This document shows, piece after piece, positions 1-7,853 of a stretch of 18,206 bases of DNA (position 1 is its first letter; the number at the start of each line of letters is the position of its first letter). Position numbers and translations under genes: made by a program. The notes beneath the pieces are model-generated. The model was not told the origin of the DNA, did not search any database, and was given only the letters and a program-made list of their open reading frames with translations. This DNA comes from Bacteroidales bacterium UBA1035 (lineage in GTDB: Bacteria > Bacteroidota > Bacteroidia > Bacteroidales > Dysgonomonadaceae): contig DCEG01000075.1 in the NCBI GenBank assembly GCA_002316835.1, forward strand, positions 8,869 through 27,074, given 5' to 3'.

Positions 1-2264
1 TGGAAAATATTTTCCGATGCTCCTTTCACAAAATTCAGCGGAACATGAATAAATTCACCCTTCACGGCTTGTCCCGGAAGCGAGGCCAGGTATTGTTCAA
101 TAACAGGTTTCACTTTTGCCTCGTCTATATTTCCAACAAATGTGAAAATGAAGCTGCCCGGGTTGCGGAACTGCTGTTTGTACATTTCCATAATACGTTT
201 GTAATCTATCTTGGCAAGGTCTTCTACTTTGACGCGTTTTGTCAGCGGATTGTCACCATAAAGAGCTTTTGTAATCGCATCGTTTAAAGCCACCATCGGA
301 TCAGCTTCCTGATTTTTTAATTGTGTTTCCATCCGTTGAATAAACGATTGATACGCATCATCATCGCTACGTGGAGCGGTGAAATAGAGATATACCAATT
401 GAAGCATCGTTTCAAAATCTTTAATTGAAGATGAACCGTTGAAGTCTTGTGTGGTGAGCGAAACACTGGGACGTGCCGATGCCGTTTTACCAGCAAGCGC
501 TTTGGTAAGGTTGGTTGCACTGAAATTGCCAACCCCGCCAAGGGTACTGACACTGCTCAACATGCCAGCGTTAATCGGGTCTTGTACGGCATATTGCGAA
601 TATCCGCCAACACTGGTACCGGTCATTACAATCTGGTCGTCTTTAAAATCGGTAGGTTTTAAGATTACCTTCATTCCGTTCTGAAGTGTCCATACAGTAG
701 CTCCAAATGCTTCGTCTTTTTCTACTTTGGTAATTTTCCCGGGTGTGGGAGGCGTAGTGATAAGCGGTTCGTTAGAAACCTCTTCCACGTATGCTTCAAT
801 TTTTTCACCTTTTACGCTGTTGATCACGGCAACGAGTTCGTCAGCAGAGGGATAAACCAACCCTTCTTTTTCGGGCCCGGATACTGAGATAACCATGTTT
901 TTATCGCCAATAAGCTGAGCTATCGATTGATTGATAGCTTCAACCGGAATGTTGGGAGCTATCATATTCATCATATTATACTCGTACTCAATACCGGGAA
1001 TGGGTTCACTGTTAATGAAACTGCTTACATATTCTTGCGTATATCTGCTATTCCGTTCTTTATCGCGGTTGTTATAAGCGTCTTCGTATTGTTTCAAAAT
1101 ATTGGTACGTGCGCGTTCGTATTCCGAAGCGGTGAAGCCAAATCGTTTCACACGTTCAGTTTCACGAATCATAGCGCCGATGGCATCTTTAATTTTGTCG
1201 TCTGCCGAACCGCCCGAAACCGTCCAAGCATCTTTGGTTTTAGCCACAAAATATTCTCCGTCGTAAGCGTAAGCTGAAGTGAATGGAGCATTCGGCTTTT
1301 GCACTATTTCCCGGAATCTTTCATTGATCATTGTCGAAGCAGCCGATTTGATGTAATTCAATACTAAACCTGCCTGAGAAAGTTTAATTTCTGCCGGGAT
1401 AGTTTCGTGTTTATAAAAAACCATCAGTTGCATGCGCGTAGCTTCAGGATCTGAAGCGATGGAAACGATGGGCGCATCGTTATCGGGAACGGGGAAATAT
1501 TCGCGTGTAGCCGGATTTTCCTGAGCCGGTATTTTACCGAAAAGTTCCTTTACTTTGTTTTCCATATTGTCTATATCGAAATCACCGACAATGATAATTC
1601 CCTGCAAATCGGGACGATACCATTTTTTGTAGTATGCACGAATTTCTTCGGGCTTGAAATTGTTGATTACATCGATGTCTCCTATTGGCAAACGATTGGC
1701 GTATTTGCTGTCTTTATACAAAACGGGAAGTATCTTTTTCCATAAACGGTATTGTGCGTCACCGCCAGTACGCCACTCTTCGCGAATAACACCGCGTTCT
1801 TTTTCAAGTTCGTCATCTTCCAGCAAAATCCCGTTAGACCAATCGTGAAGGACAAGAAGAACAGAATCTACCAGTTTGTCATTTGTGGTGGGAACATCGG
1901 TCAGGAAATACACGGTTTCGTCAAGAGAAGTGTACGCGTTGATGTTTGCACCGAATCTCATTCCGTTGTCCTGCAAGTAATTCAGCATGTTTTTGTCAGG
2001 ATAGTTTTTTGTTCCGTTAAAAGCCATGTGCTCCAGAAAGTGTGCCAAACCCGATTGGTTGTCTTCTTCCTGCATAGAACCCACTTTTTGAGCGATATAA
2101 AAATCGGCTCGATTTTCGGGTAGTTTGTTTTGACGAATGTAGTAAGTTAATCCGTTTTCCAATGTGCCTTTTCGAACGTTAGGATCGATAGGCTGTGGCG
2201 GATTTTGCTGCGCTATTGCTGTCATTCCCAGCAATACCAGCGACAATAATAAAATTCTTTTCAT
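1..2264 (-). CDS. M16 family zinc metallopeptidase (pitrilysin-like), C-terminus beyond window
   Basis: Exported zinc protease of the inverzincin (M16) family, probably acting on peptides in the periplasm or at the outer membrane. About 754 residues are visible before the left edge cuts the gene; family members of this type are about 930-950 residues, so the end of the last module is missing. The start MKRILLLSL opens a hydrophobic signal peptide ending near AIAQ (residue 19). The inverted zinc motif HFLEH is at residues 75-79 (His75, catalytic Glu78, His79), with the acidic ELEKERGVIREE segment about 77 residues later supplying the third zinc ligand (probably Glu156). A second, non-catalytic module begins near residue 520 (TLQNGMKVILKPTDFKDDQ). 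The frame is open throughout. No promoter box was recognised upstream. The family is certain; the substrate is unknown. Confidence 0.93.
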   Translation of the reverse strand, partial: MKRILLLSLVLLGMTAIAQQNPPQPIDPNVRKGTLENGLTYYIRQNKLPENRADFYIAQKVGSMQEEDNQSGLAHFLEHMAFNGTKNYPDKNMLNYLQDNGMRFGANINAYTSLDETVYFLTDVPTTNDKLVDSVLLVLHDWSNGILLEDDELEKERGVIREEWRTGGDAQYRLWKKILPVLYKDSKYANRLPIGDIDVINNFKPEEIRAYYKKWYRPDLQGIIIVGDFDIDNMENKVKELFGKIPAQENPATREYFPVPDNDAPIVSIASDPEATRMQLMVFYKHETIPAEIKLSQAGLVLNYIKSAASTMINERFREIVQKPNAPFTSAYAYDGEYFVAKTKDAWTVSGGSADDKIKDAIGAMIRETERVKRFGFTASEYERARTNILKQYEDAYNNRDKERNSRYTQEYVSSFINSEPIPGIEYEYNMMNMIAPNIPVEAINQSIAQLIGDKNMVISVSGPEKEGLVYPSADELVAVINSVKGEKIEAYVEEVSNEPLITTPPTPGKITKVEKDEAFGATVWTLQNGMKVILKPTDFKDDQIVMTGTSVGGYSQYAVQDPINAGMLSSVSTLGGVGNFSATNLTKALAGKTASARPSVSLTTQDFNGSSSIKDFETMLQLVYLYFTAPRSDDDAYQSFIQRMETQLKNQEADPMVALNDAITKALYGDNPLTKRVKVEDLAKIDYKRIMEMYKQQFRNPGSFIFTFVGNIDEAKVKPVIEQYLASLPGQAVKGEFIHVPLNFVKGASENIF

Positions 2265-2297
2265 TTTTGATTGTTAATTAAATTTGTGGTTTATTTC

Positions 2298-2332
2298 AAT
2301 TTGTAAATTACGATTTACAATTTACGATTTCT
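2298..2332. repeat. Heptamer array A (five 7-bp units)
   Basis: Five consecutive 7-bp units, AATTTGT, AAATTAC, GATTTAC, AATTTAC and GATTTCT, run without a break in spacing. The array covers the stop codon (2322-2324) and last codons of the four-helix-bundle gene. A weaker 7-bp periodicity can be followed left to about 2266, next to the M16 start codon. Confidence 0.75.
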
Positions 2333-2675
2333 TGGACCTCATTGTCTTTAAAGATGCAACTACAATAGCTAAAATCTCTTCTGCTTCTTTTTTTACGTTT
2401 TCGATTCTTTTCGAATCGATTAAACCTGTCTCTTCAAATATTTCGAGCCAATATATTGTTTCATCGGTTTCCTCTTCTACTATTTTTAACTTGTTGATAA
2501 AATCGGCATCCGATTTAGCACGACAGACAACTCTATAATTAGCGCCAACAGATGTTGAGCTCCTTGTGATTTGTTTTGCTAATTCCCAAGCTGATGGCTT
2601 GTTTGGCAAATCATCCAATAGAAGAATAGTTTCAATGCCTATTTGTTTTGTTCTTCTCTTTAGTTCTTCCCGCAC
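2322..2675 (-). CDS. Four-helix-bundle protein (23S rRNA intervening-sequence / S23-type family)
   Basis: A 117-residue, highly charged, helical protein. It resembles the four-helix-bundle family first met as ORFs inside 23S rRNA intervening sequences and now found free-standing in many Bacteroidota. The diagnostic stretch is SAWELAKQITRSSTSVGAN near residues 28-46, followed by the conserved ADFINKLKIVEEETDETIYWLEI helix (about 57-79). The start is GTG at 2675: an in-frame stop lies only five codons upstream and no ATG is available. It is not in an rRNA gene here. It sits alone between the phosphorylase and the M16 gene, with a 7-bp repeat array at each end. Its molecular role is unknown; pentamer formation and RNA-related roles have been suggested for relatives. 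Confidence 0.88.
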   Translation of the reverse strand: MREELKRRTKQIGIETILLLDDLPNKPSAWELAKQITRSSTSVGANYRVVCRAKSDADFINKLKIVEEETDETIYWLEIFEETGLIDSKRIENVKKEAEEILAIVVASLKTMRSKKS

Positions 2676-2690
2676 AGATAGTTTTGTTTA

Positions 2691-2725
2691 AATCGTCAAT
2701 TGTCAATCGTAATTCGTCAATAGCT
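2691..2725. repeat. Heptamer array B (five 7-bp units)
   Basis: Units AATCGTC, AATTGTC, AATCGTA, ATTCGTC and AATAGCT follow each other at exact 7-bp spacing. The array fills nearly all of the gap between the phosphorylase stop codon (2724-2726) and the start of the four-helix-bundle gene, and its last unit overlaps the phosphorylase stop. Confidence 0.75.
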
Positions 2726-3590
2726 AAATTCTTTCCAGTACAATTTTTATTAAGTCTTCTGTTGAACCTTTATAATCGGCATTCGATTCCAGTGCAACCC
2801 GATTGGCGATAATGGCACAAACGGTCATGGCTTTGTGCCCCATCATTTTACCCAATCCGGCGATAGCCGAACTTTCCATTTCGTAATTGGTGATAGAGTA
2901 ATCGTTGAATCTGAATGATTCTATTTTGGCATTTAACTCGGGGTCGGCGAGCGGAAGTCTTACGTGCCGGCCTTGTGGGCCGTAGAATCCTATGGCAGAA
3001 ATGGTTACCCCTCGAATCATGTCGTGTCCGATACGCTCCACCAATTCTTCATCGGCGCTTACCACGTAGGGTGAACAATGGTAAGGCGACCAGTTTACAT
3101 ATTTTTGAAATGCTTCTTCAAAATCTTCTTCCCTTACTTCTTGTGAGTTAGCATAATAGTGGAGAAGTCCGTCAAAACCAATAGATTTTTCGGAAACCAC
3201 ATACGATCCAATAGGGCAGTGTGGTTGCATTCCACCTGATGTTCCCACACGAATCATCGTCAATTGCCTGAACTCCGGTTTTACGGTTCGCGTGTTGAAA
3301 TCGATATTGGCTAAAGCGTCCAATTCCGTAACAACAATATCGATATTATCGGTTCCGATTCCATGCGAAATTGCAGTCAACCGTTTTCCTTTATACATAC
3401 CCGTGATAGTGTGAAATTCGCGACTTCGCACATCGCACTCAATGCTGTCGAAAAACGAAGCGGTCATTGTTACACGATCGGGATCGCCCATCATCACAAT
3501 CTTGTCCGAAAGTTGTTCCGGTTTGATATGAAGATGAAACGCACTGCCATCGGGATTGATAATAAATTCAGATTCGGGGATTATTCTCAT
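2724..3590 (-). CDS. Nucleoside phosphorylase, uridine phosphorylase-like
   Basis: Cytosolic PNP/UDP-family phosphorylase (288 residues) that should split a nucleoside with phosphate into free base and ribose-1-phosphate, for pyrimidine or purine salvage. Family motifs are in order: GDPDRV (35-40) and Arg57 for phosphate binding, RVGTSGG (114-120) for phosphate and ribose contacts, and NYEMES with Glu237-Met238-Glu239, the ribose-binding strand. The C-terminal helix ends at LERI. It is longer than E. coli Udp (253) mainly through an N-terminal lead-in and a longer mid-region. Uridine is the likeliest substrate by similarity, but specificity cannot be fixed from the sequence. It lies downstream of floA across a 128-bp gap with two repeat arrays, so co-transcription with floA is uncertain. 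Confidence 0.9.
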   Translation of the reverse strand: MRIIPESEFIINPDGSAFHLHIKPEQLSDKIVMMGDPDRVTMTASFFDSIECDVRSREFHTITGMYKGKRLTAISHGIGTDNIDIVVTELDALANIDFNTRTVKPEFRQLTMIRVGTSGGMQPHCPIGSYVVSEKSIGFDGLLHYYANSQEVREEDFEEAFQKYVNWSPYHCSPYVVSADEELVERIGHDMIRGVTISAIGFYGPQGRHVRLPLADPELNAKIESFRFNDYSITNYEMESSAIAGLGKMMGHKAMTVCAIIANRVALESNADYKGSTEDLIKIVLERI

Positions 3591-3613
3591 AATAATCTTT
3601 TTTGCTTTTGGCT

Positions 3614-3634
3614 GTTAGCCGTTAGCTGTTAGCC
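3614..3634. repeat. Heptamer array C (GTTAGCY, three units)
   Basis: Three perfect-spacing 7-bp units GTTAGCC, GTTAGCT and GTTAGCC lie just upstream of the phosphorylase start. A small CGCT-GAA-AGCG hairpin follows at about 3638-3648, then a T-rich run. Array D, at the other end of the same gap, uses a related word (AATAGCC). Confidence 0.7.
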
Positions 3635-3695
3635 GGCGCTGAAAGCGTGATTTTTTGTTGAAAATAATGACAAAAGCTTCATTAATTCAACGCAA

Positions 3696-3730
3696 AGCCA
3701 ATAGCCAATAGCCTACAGCTATTTGCTATT
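3696..3730. repeat. Heptamer array D (AGCCAAT-type, five units)
   Basis: Units AGCCAAT, AGCCAAT, AGCCTAC, AGCTATT and TGCTATT at exact 7-bp spacing. The last two units are coding: they contain the floA stop codon (3719-3721) and its final codons (Asn-Ser-Lys). Confidence 0.7.
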
Positions 3731-4714
3731 TTCCTCTTTTCCTCCGCCCTGCGGTTTGGCAATCGCATCACGCATATCGGTATCCGACTGGATGTTCTTC
3801 ATCCGGTAGAAATCCATAATTCCCATGTTTCCGCTGCGGAAAGCTTCGGCCATTGCTTTGGGAACCTCGGCTTCTGCTTCAATAACTTTCGCGCGGGCTT
3901 CCTGGGCTTTGGCTTTCATTTCCTGCTCCTGGGCGATAGCCATGGCGCGACGCTCTTCGGCGCGAGCCTGAGCAATGTTCTTGTCGGCTTGTGCCTGATC
4001 CATTTGCAGCACGGCACCAATGTTTTTACCTATATCTATATCTGCTATATCAATGGAAAGGATCTCGAAAGCTGTTCCGGCATCCAACCCTTTTCTCAAC
4101 ACCAGTTTAGAAATAGAATCGGGATTTTCGAGTACCGATTTGTGCGATGCAGCCGAACCGATAGACGACACAATTCCTTCGCCCACACGAGCGAGAATGG
4201 TTTCTTCACCGGCACCACCCACCAACTGCTTAATGTTGGCACGGACAGTAACACGAGCTTTAGCAATCAACTGAATACCATCGATTGCAACAGCCGAAAC
4301 CGGAGGAGTATCAATTACTTTGGGGTTTACCGACATTCGTACAGCTTCCAACACATCACGACCGGCAAGGTCGATGGCTGTTGCCATTTGAAAGGGTAGT
4401 TCGATGTTGGCTTTCGATGCTGAAACGAGTGCATGAACAACTTGTTCCACGTGTCCGCCGGCAAGGTAATGCGCTTCCAGATTATCGCGGGTAACACTTT
4501 TTAATCCGGCTTTGTGCGCTTCAATCATCGCGTAAACGATGGTGTGGGGAGGAACCCGGCGTAAACGCATTAAAAATAGTTGTACAAGCGATATGCGGAC
4601 ATTGGCTGATAGTGCGTTAATCCACAGGAAAAAAGGTACATAATGGAAAAAGATTAATACGAAAATTACAATTAATGCAATTCCAATAATCAATGGGAAA
4701 GATAATGCTTCCAT
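3719..4714 (-). CDS. floA: Flotillin-like protein FloA (UPF0365 family)
   Basis: Membrane-anchored scaffold of functional membrane microdomains; 331 residues, the usual length. Residues 5-27 form a hydrophobic hairpin-like anchor. The SPFH/flotillin-like core follows (NVRISLVQLFLMRLRR near 38-53, then the conserved GGHVEQVVHALVSA and IDTPPVSAVA segments). A long Ala/Glu-rich coiled coil (about 235-295: repeated QAR, EERRA and EAEAEV stretches) mediates oligomerisation in homologues. The C-terminus is short and polar (KPQGGGKEENSK). It is encoded directly after nfeD with a 42-bp gap, the classic FloA/NfeD pairing. Its last codons lie inside a 7-bp repeat array, so the exact C-terminal residues may be evolutionarily labile. 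Confidence 0.95.
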   Translation of the reverse strand: MEALSFPLIIGIALIVIFVLIFFHYVPFFLWINALSANVRISLVQLFLMRLRRVPPHTIVYAMIEAHKAGLKSVTRDNLEAHYLAGGHVEQVVHALVSASKANIELPFQMATAIDLAGRDVLEAVRMSVNPKVIDTPPVSAVAIDGIQLIAKARVTVRANIKQLVGGAGEETILARVGEGIVSSIGSAASHKSVLENPDSISKLVLRKGLDAGTAFEILSIDIADIDIGKNIGAVLQMDQAQADKNIAQARAEERRAMAIAQEQEMKAKAQEARAKVIEAEAEVPKAMAEAFRSGNMGIMDFYRMKNIQSDTDMRDAIAKPQGGGKEENSK

Positions 4715-4756
4715 AATTTATAATGTTTAATGTTTGATTTCAGTGTTTAATTTTTT
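4715..4756. repeat. Heptamer array E, filling the floA-nfeD gap
   Basis: The entire 42-bp gap reads as six 7-bp units: AATTTAT, AATGTTT, AATGTTT, GATTTCA, GTGTTTA and ATTTTTT. The phase continues into the nfeD 3' end as CTAACTT and CTAATTT (4757-4770), which include its stop codon. The two AATGTTT units are identical; the others are degenerate. Confidence 0.6.
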
Positions 4757-5236
4757 CTAACTTCTAATTTCTTTTACAAGTACGTTGTACGTTTCCACCT
4801 TGACAACTTCAATTTTGGCATCTTCGTCAATAAATTCGCCATCGAAAGATTTTCCTTCAACCGTAATATCGTTTACCATCACTTTCCCTATAGGATTTAA
4901 CCGCGAAACAGCCACTCCGGTATCTCCGGGTTTTAGGCTTCTCAGTTCGCTGTTATCAACCGTTTCGTTGATGTCGGCAGTGAGTGCTATTTTTTGAAGT
5001 GTTTTTGATTTCAGCAACCACACAAATGCCAAGGCAAGCATCAGCAGCGAAAGTGCTAGCGTAATATTTCCAGCCGTAGAACCTAAGTAAATATAGGAAT
5101 AAATTACTCCGCCTACCATGAAAATTGCGCCGCCTACTCCGGCAATACTGATTCCGGGCAACAGGAAAAACTCTACGAGAAGTAATACAACTCCCAAAAC
5201 CACTAAAGCAGCAACAATGATTAAATTGAAGGTCAT
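4757..5236 (-). CDS. NfeD family membrane protein
   Basis: A 159-residue short-type NfeD protein, the usual partner of FloA. Three hydrophobic segments are visible (about 5-27, 30-52 and 58-75), with the typical LPGISIAGVGGAIFMVGG turn. A soluble C-terminal OB-fold domain follows (about 95-156), including LKPGDTGVAVSRLNPIGKV and the KSFDGEFIDEDAKIEVVKV strands. The serine protease domain of long NfeD proteins is absent. It is 11 bp downstream of the TPR/PD40 gene and 42 bp upstream of floA, all minus strand, so the three are probably co-transcribed. In other bacteria NfeD-type proteins localise with flotillins and influence membrane organisation; the exact role here is inferred. Confidence 0.92.
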   Translation of the reverse strand: MTFNLIIVAALVVLGVVLLLVEFFLLPGISIAGVGGAIFMVGGVIYSYIYLGSTAGNITLALSLLMLALAFVWLLKSKTLQKIALTADINETVDNSELRSLKPGDTGVAVSRLNPIGKVMVNDITVEGKSFDGEFIDEDAKIEVVKVETYNVLVKEIRS

Positions 5237-5247
5237 GATGTATAGAA

Positions 5248-6660
5248 TTAAAAGCTGTTTCTAATTTCTTCGTTTCGTGCCCGGAATTTCAATGACTCCA
5301 TTTCTTTGAAAATATTTTCGGTTTCTTTTTCAAGATTCAGTATAGTGGTTCCCAACGATGGATTTGCATCTCCGGCTATTTGATTTCGCTTTTCTGAAAG
5401 GTCGTTTTCGAGTTGTTTTAATTGGTTTTCCAAATCAATAGCCTTGGAAAACAACGATCGGGCACTTGCATTTTTAAAATCCGACAACGTGTAATATGTT
5501 TGCTCGTCGTTTATAACAAACGTGAAATCTCTTTGTGTGTTTCTTTGCGGAGCTGTTGCCGTGTGTGAACGTTGTAACAGGGATGAATAATCAGCATCTG
5601 CCTTCCACGAATCCTTTATAGATGAAATTTTTGCACGGGTTGTCAAATAGCCAACATCTTCGCTCTCCAACAATGTAACTCCCGATGAGGGAATAAACGT
5701 ATAAACACAAACCGAATCCTTCGGCTGAAAGCGGTCGCTGGCAAACCAACCGATACCTTTCTCCTCATCAATGGCCATCATATAATCGTTGAACGGCGAG
5801 TTGAATGGCATATTTAATTGATTGGGTGTGAGGTGCGAATTAGTAGCGAGGTTAAATCGGGTAACAAACAGATCGTATCCGCCCAACGAGCCGTGTCCGG
5901 TGGACGAGAAATAAATGGTAAGTCCGTCGGGCATCACAAACGGATAAGCCTGGTCCCCACTTTGATTGACAGATTCCGATAATCGTTTTTCGTTGCCAAA
6001 GTTGTCGAGCAACTTTTCCATTGAATAGAGTTTACTTCCAAAAACCGCATCGCTCAGAGGATAATAAATCTTGTCCTGACGTTCATTGACAAAAAGAATC
6101 TGATTGTTATTGGGCTGATTCCGGAAAAAATTGCTCATCGGTTGCAACGAACCTGCAGATGTGCTCAATTTGTAAGCCGAAAGAAAATCGGATTTAGGAA
6201 CGATCAAACTATCGATAATCTGAATGTCTTCAGTACGGTTAATCAGGCGTTTCAGTTTATCGGCATATTCTTTATGTGTGGTAAGTTTGGCCAATGCTTC
6301 TTTATTCCGCCGATTGGCTCTTTCGTACTTGGCAAATTCTTTATCAGCATCGGCAAACTGATACATTTTAGTGTAAAGCTGTCCTAAATATAGATAAGAC
6401 TCCGGAATGTTCTTTTGCGAAGCAAACTCAAGAAATTTCTGAGCTTTTTGATAATCGCCTTCGGTATATGCAATTACACCAAGCCATTGGTTGAGCGGTG
6501 CATTGTTGGGATTTGTTTGATATTCGGCTTCAAAAACCGGTTTTGCCTGCGTGTAATTTCCCTCCAAATACCATTTTTTTGCATCATCAACCGTTTGCCC
6601 TTTCAAAAGAACAGGAACGAGTAGAAGAATTACTGCAAATAATATGTGGTGTACTTTCAT
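5248..6660 (-). CDS. Exported TPR protein with PD40-type beta-propeller repeats and C-terminal coiled coil
   Basis: A 470-residue protein with a signal peptide (MKVHHILFAVILLLVPVLLKG, cleavage near 21-22). TPR-like helical repeats follow (about 24-135; WYLEGNYTQAKPVFEAEY, YTEGDYQKAQKFLEFA, YQFADADKEFAKY). A central region holds PD40/WD40-like strands: QAYPFVMPDGLTIYFSSTG with GGYDLFVTR (about 235-270), then DYMMAIDEEKGIGWFASD near 295. The C-terminus (about 400-465) is a charged coiled coil. This TPR-PD40 order is found in Bacteroidota envelope proteins that usually also carry an OmpA-like domain; none is present here. It is the first gene before nfeD and floA, with a good -7 promoter box 23 bp upstream of its ATG. 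A structural or scaffold role at the periplasmic face is plausible but unproven. Confidence 0.82.
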   Translation of the reverse strand: MKVHHILFAVILLLVPVLLKGQTVDDAKKWYLEGNYTQAKPVFEAEYQTNPNNAPLNQWLGVIAYTEGDYQKAQKFLEFASQKNIPESYLYLGQLYTKMYQFADADKEFAKYERANRRNKEALAKLTTHKEYADKLKRLINRTEDIQIIDSLIVPKSDFLSAYKLSTSAGSLQPMSNFFRNQPNNNQILFVNERQDKIYYPLSDAVFGSKLYSMEKLLDNFGNEKRLSESVNQSGDQAYPFVMPDGLTIYFSSTGHGSLGGYDLFVTRFNLATNSHLTPNQLNMPFNSPFNDYMMAIDEEKGIGWFASDRFQPKDSVCVYTFIPSSGVTLLESEDVGYLTTRAKISSIKDSWKADADYSSLLQRSHTATAPQRNTQRDFTFVINDEQTYYTLSDFKNASARSLFSKAIDLENQLKQLENDLSEKRNQIAGDANPSLGTTILNLEKETENIFKEMESLKFRARNEEIRNSF

Positions 6661-6682
6661 TATCAGTCTGAAATATAAACTT

Positions 6683-6690
6683 CAAAGATA
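6683..6690 (-). promoter_or_regulatory. Candidate -7 box of the TPR-nfeD-floA operon
   Basis: The minus strand reads TATCTTTG, a full match to the Bacteroidota -7 consensus TAnnTTTG. It would start transcription near 6678, giving a leader of under 20 nt before the ATG at 6660. No clear -33 TTTG was seen at the expected distance. Confidence 0.6.
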
Positions 6691-6709
6691 GGAAAATAAT
6701 TTATTCTTT

Positions 6710-7699
6710 TCACTTTTCGATGTCAATTATTTGGTTTGTTTGTGGCTGTACAACAAGTGGTATGGGTGGAGGCACCACTTCTACTTTTTTATTAAGAATA
6801 CCGAAATTCCATTTGTAAATACGCCACAGCACGGCAACACCTACAACGGTTGCAATGGCTGTCTCGATAAGCGAAGCCGCCGGATCTACGTTGTGAACCA
6901 AAAATAATGCATCGGTTTGAAGCGCAGAATCCTGATGTGTTATAAATAGCGCGCCAAACGCATTGTTGATGAAATGCACGCCGAGCGCCAGCTCAATGCC
7001 GTCGTCGAGAAGTGATATGAGCCCGAACATCAGTCCTATCAGCAAATAATTGGGCATCATCGACCAAAAACCAAATTTCATTATTTCGGGATTTGCACTG
7101 TGCATCAACGCGAAAAGAACGGATGGAATGATAAGCGCCCACCAGCGGCTCTTAGTCCATCGGGCAACGCCTTGTGCCAAATATCCGCGAAATAAAATTT
7201 CCTCAATACTGGTTTGGAACGGCAATATTATAAGTACTATAAGCAAAAGGCCGATGAATGCCGTGGGATTAAATCGAAACTCCAACTCCTCGGATGAGGT
7301 TATATAACTAACGGCAAAAGATACGAGCAGTATAATTCCCCACACGATAATTCCCATCCAGATTCTGTTCCACCTGATATGCTTACGTCCGTTTATGGTT
7401 TCCTTCAGCGTTCTTCCGTGAAATGGTTTTACAAGTACAGCAAAAGTGAAAAAAATGACTACAAAAGTAAGCAATATTAATATCAGGCCTGCATTGTTGG
7501 AGATTCCGTATACAGATAAATCCATGTAATTTGGGGATGTGACAGCTCCCATGCTCCCCGATGTAACTGCCTTTACAATCATAACAATTGCCAACGGAAT
7601 GCTGCCAACCATTGAGCCGCCAACAAATGCAATGAGTAAAAGCGCGACGTATCGTCCGATACCGTTTTTGCCTTGTAAGGCGCGTTCGAGATGTTTCAT
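6710..7699 (-). CDS. CPBP family intramembrane glutamic endopeptidase (CAAX-protease-like)
   Basis: Polytopic membrane protease of the ABI/CPBP (Rce1-like) family, 329 residues with about seven or eight hydrophobic segments. All catalytic motifs are present: EEILFR (Glu166, Glu167, Arg171), LFALMH with His200, and HFINN with His242 and Asn246. A short Pro-rich cytoplasmic or periplasmic tail (EVVPPPIPLVV) ends the protein. Bacterial members have been linked to bacteriocin self-immunity or processing of membrane proteins, but nothing nearby identifies a substrate. The gene is divergent from guaA, with its own -7 box 30 bp upstream. The start ATG at 7699 fits the leader length and an N-terminus with a short amphipathic lead before the first membrane segment. 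Confidence 0.9.
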   Translation of the reverse strand: MKHLERALQGKNGIGRYVALLLIAFVGGSMVGSIPLAIVMIVKAVTSGSMGAVTSPNYMDLSVYGISNNAGLILILLTFVVIFFTFAVLVKPFHGRTLKETINGRKHIRWNRIWMGIIVWGIILLVSFAVSYITSSEELEFRFNPTAFIGLLLIVLIILPFQTSIEEILFRGYLAQGVARWTKSRWWALIIPSVLFALMHSANPEIMKFGFWSMMPNYLLIGLMFGLISLLDDGIELALGVHFINNAFGALFITHQDSALQTDALFLVHNVDPAASLIETAIATVVGVAVLWRIYKWNFGILNKKVEVVPPPIPLVVQPQTNQIIDIEK

Positions 7700-7728
7700 G
7701 TTTCAATTATTGTAGTATAGTGTAGATG

Positions 7729-7736
7729 CAAAGTTA
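7729..7736 (-). promoter_or_regulatory. Candidate -7 box of the CPBP protease gene
   Basis: The minus strand reads TAACTTTG (TAnnTTTG), 30 bp upstream of the ATG at 7699. The guaA box lies about 65 bp away in the opposite direction, making this a divergent promoter region. Confidence 0.55.
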
Positions 7737-7800
7737 CAATTTCCAATTTAAACTTACGGAATAACACATGATAGTATTACAAAATAAAACGCAATTTTCG

Positions 7801-7808
7801 TATCTTTG
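7801..7808 (+). promoter_or_regulatory. Candidate -7 box of guaA
   Basis: TATCTTTG matches TAnnTTTG and would place the transcription start near 7813, about 40 nt before the guaA ATG at 7854. A TTG codon inside this box (7806) is in frame with guaA but would lie upstream of the transcript, which supports the ATG start. Confidence 0.65.
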
Positions 7809-7819
7809 CATTCTAAAAT

Positions 7820-7841
7820 AAGACGCAGTGAATTGCGTCTT
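7820..7841 (+). promoter_or_regulatory. Stem-loop in the guaA leader
   Basis: An 8-bp perfect stem, AAGACGCA paired with TGCGTCTT, around a 6-nt loop (GTGAAT). It begins within about 10 nt of the predicted transcript 5' end and ends 12 nt before the ATG. It has no T-tract, so it is not an intrinsic terminator. It could protect the 5' end, modulate ribosome access or simply be a copy of a dispersed palindrome. Confidence 0.55.
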
Positions 7842-7853
7842 TACAGAAAATAT

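Noticed and set aside
3638..3660. Intrinsic terminator between floA and the phosphorylase
   Set aside because: The CGCT/AGCG stem is only 4 bp and the T-run is on the plus strand, opposite to the direction of these genes.
3989..4399. 136-residue open frame antisense to floA
   Set aside because: Shadow of the FloA coding region with no domain or signal of its own.
7806..7853. TTG-initiated 16-residue extension of GuaA
   Set aside because: The TTG lies inside the TATCTTTG promoter box, and the extension would translate the leader hairpin; the ATG at 7854 gives the normal family N-terminus.
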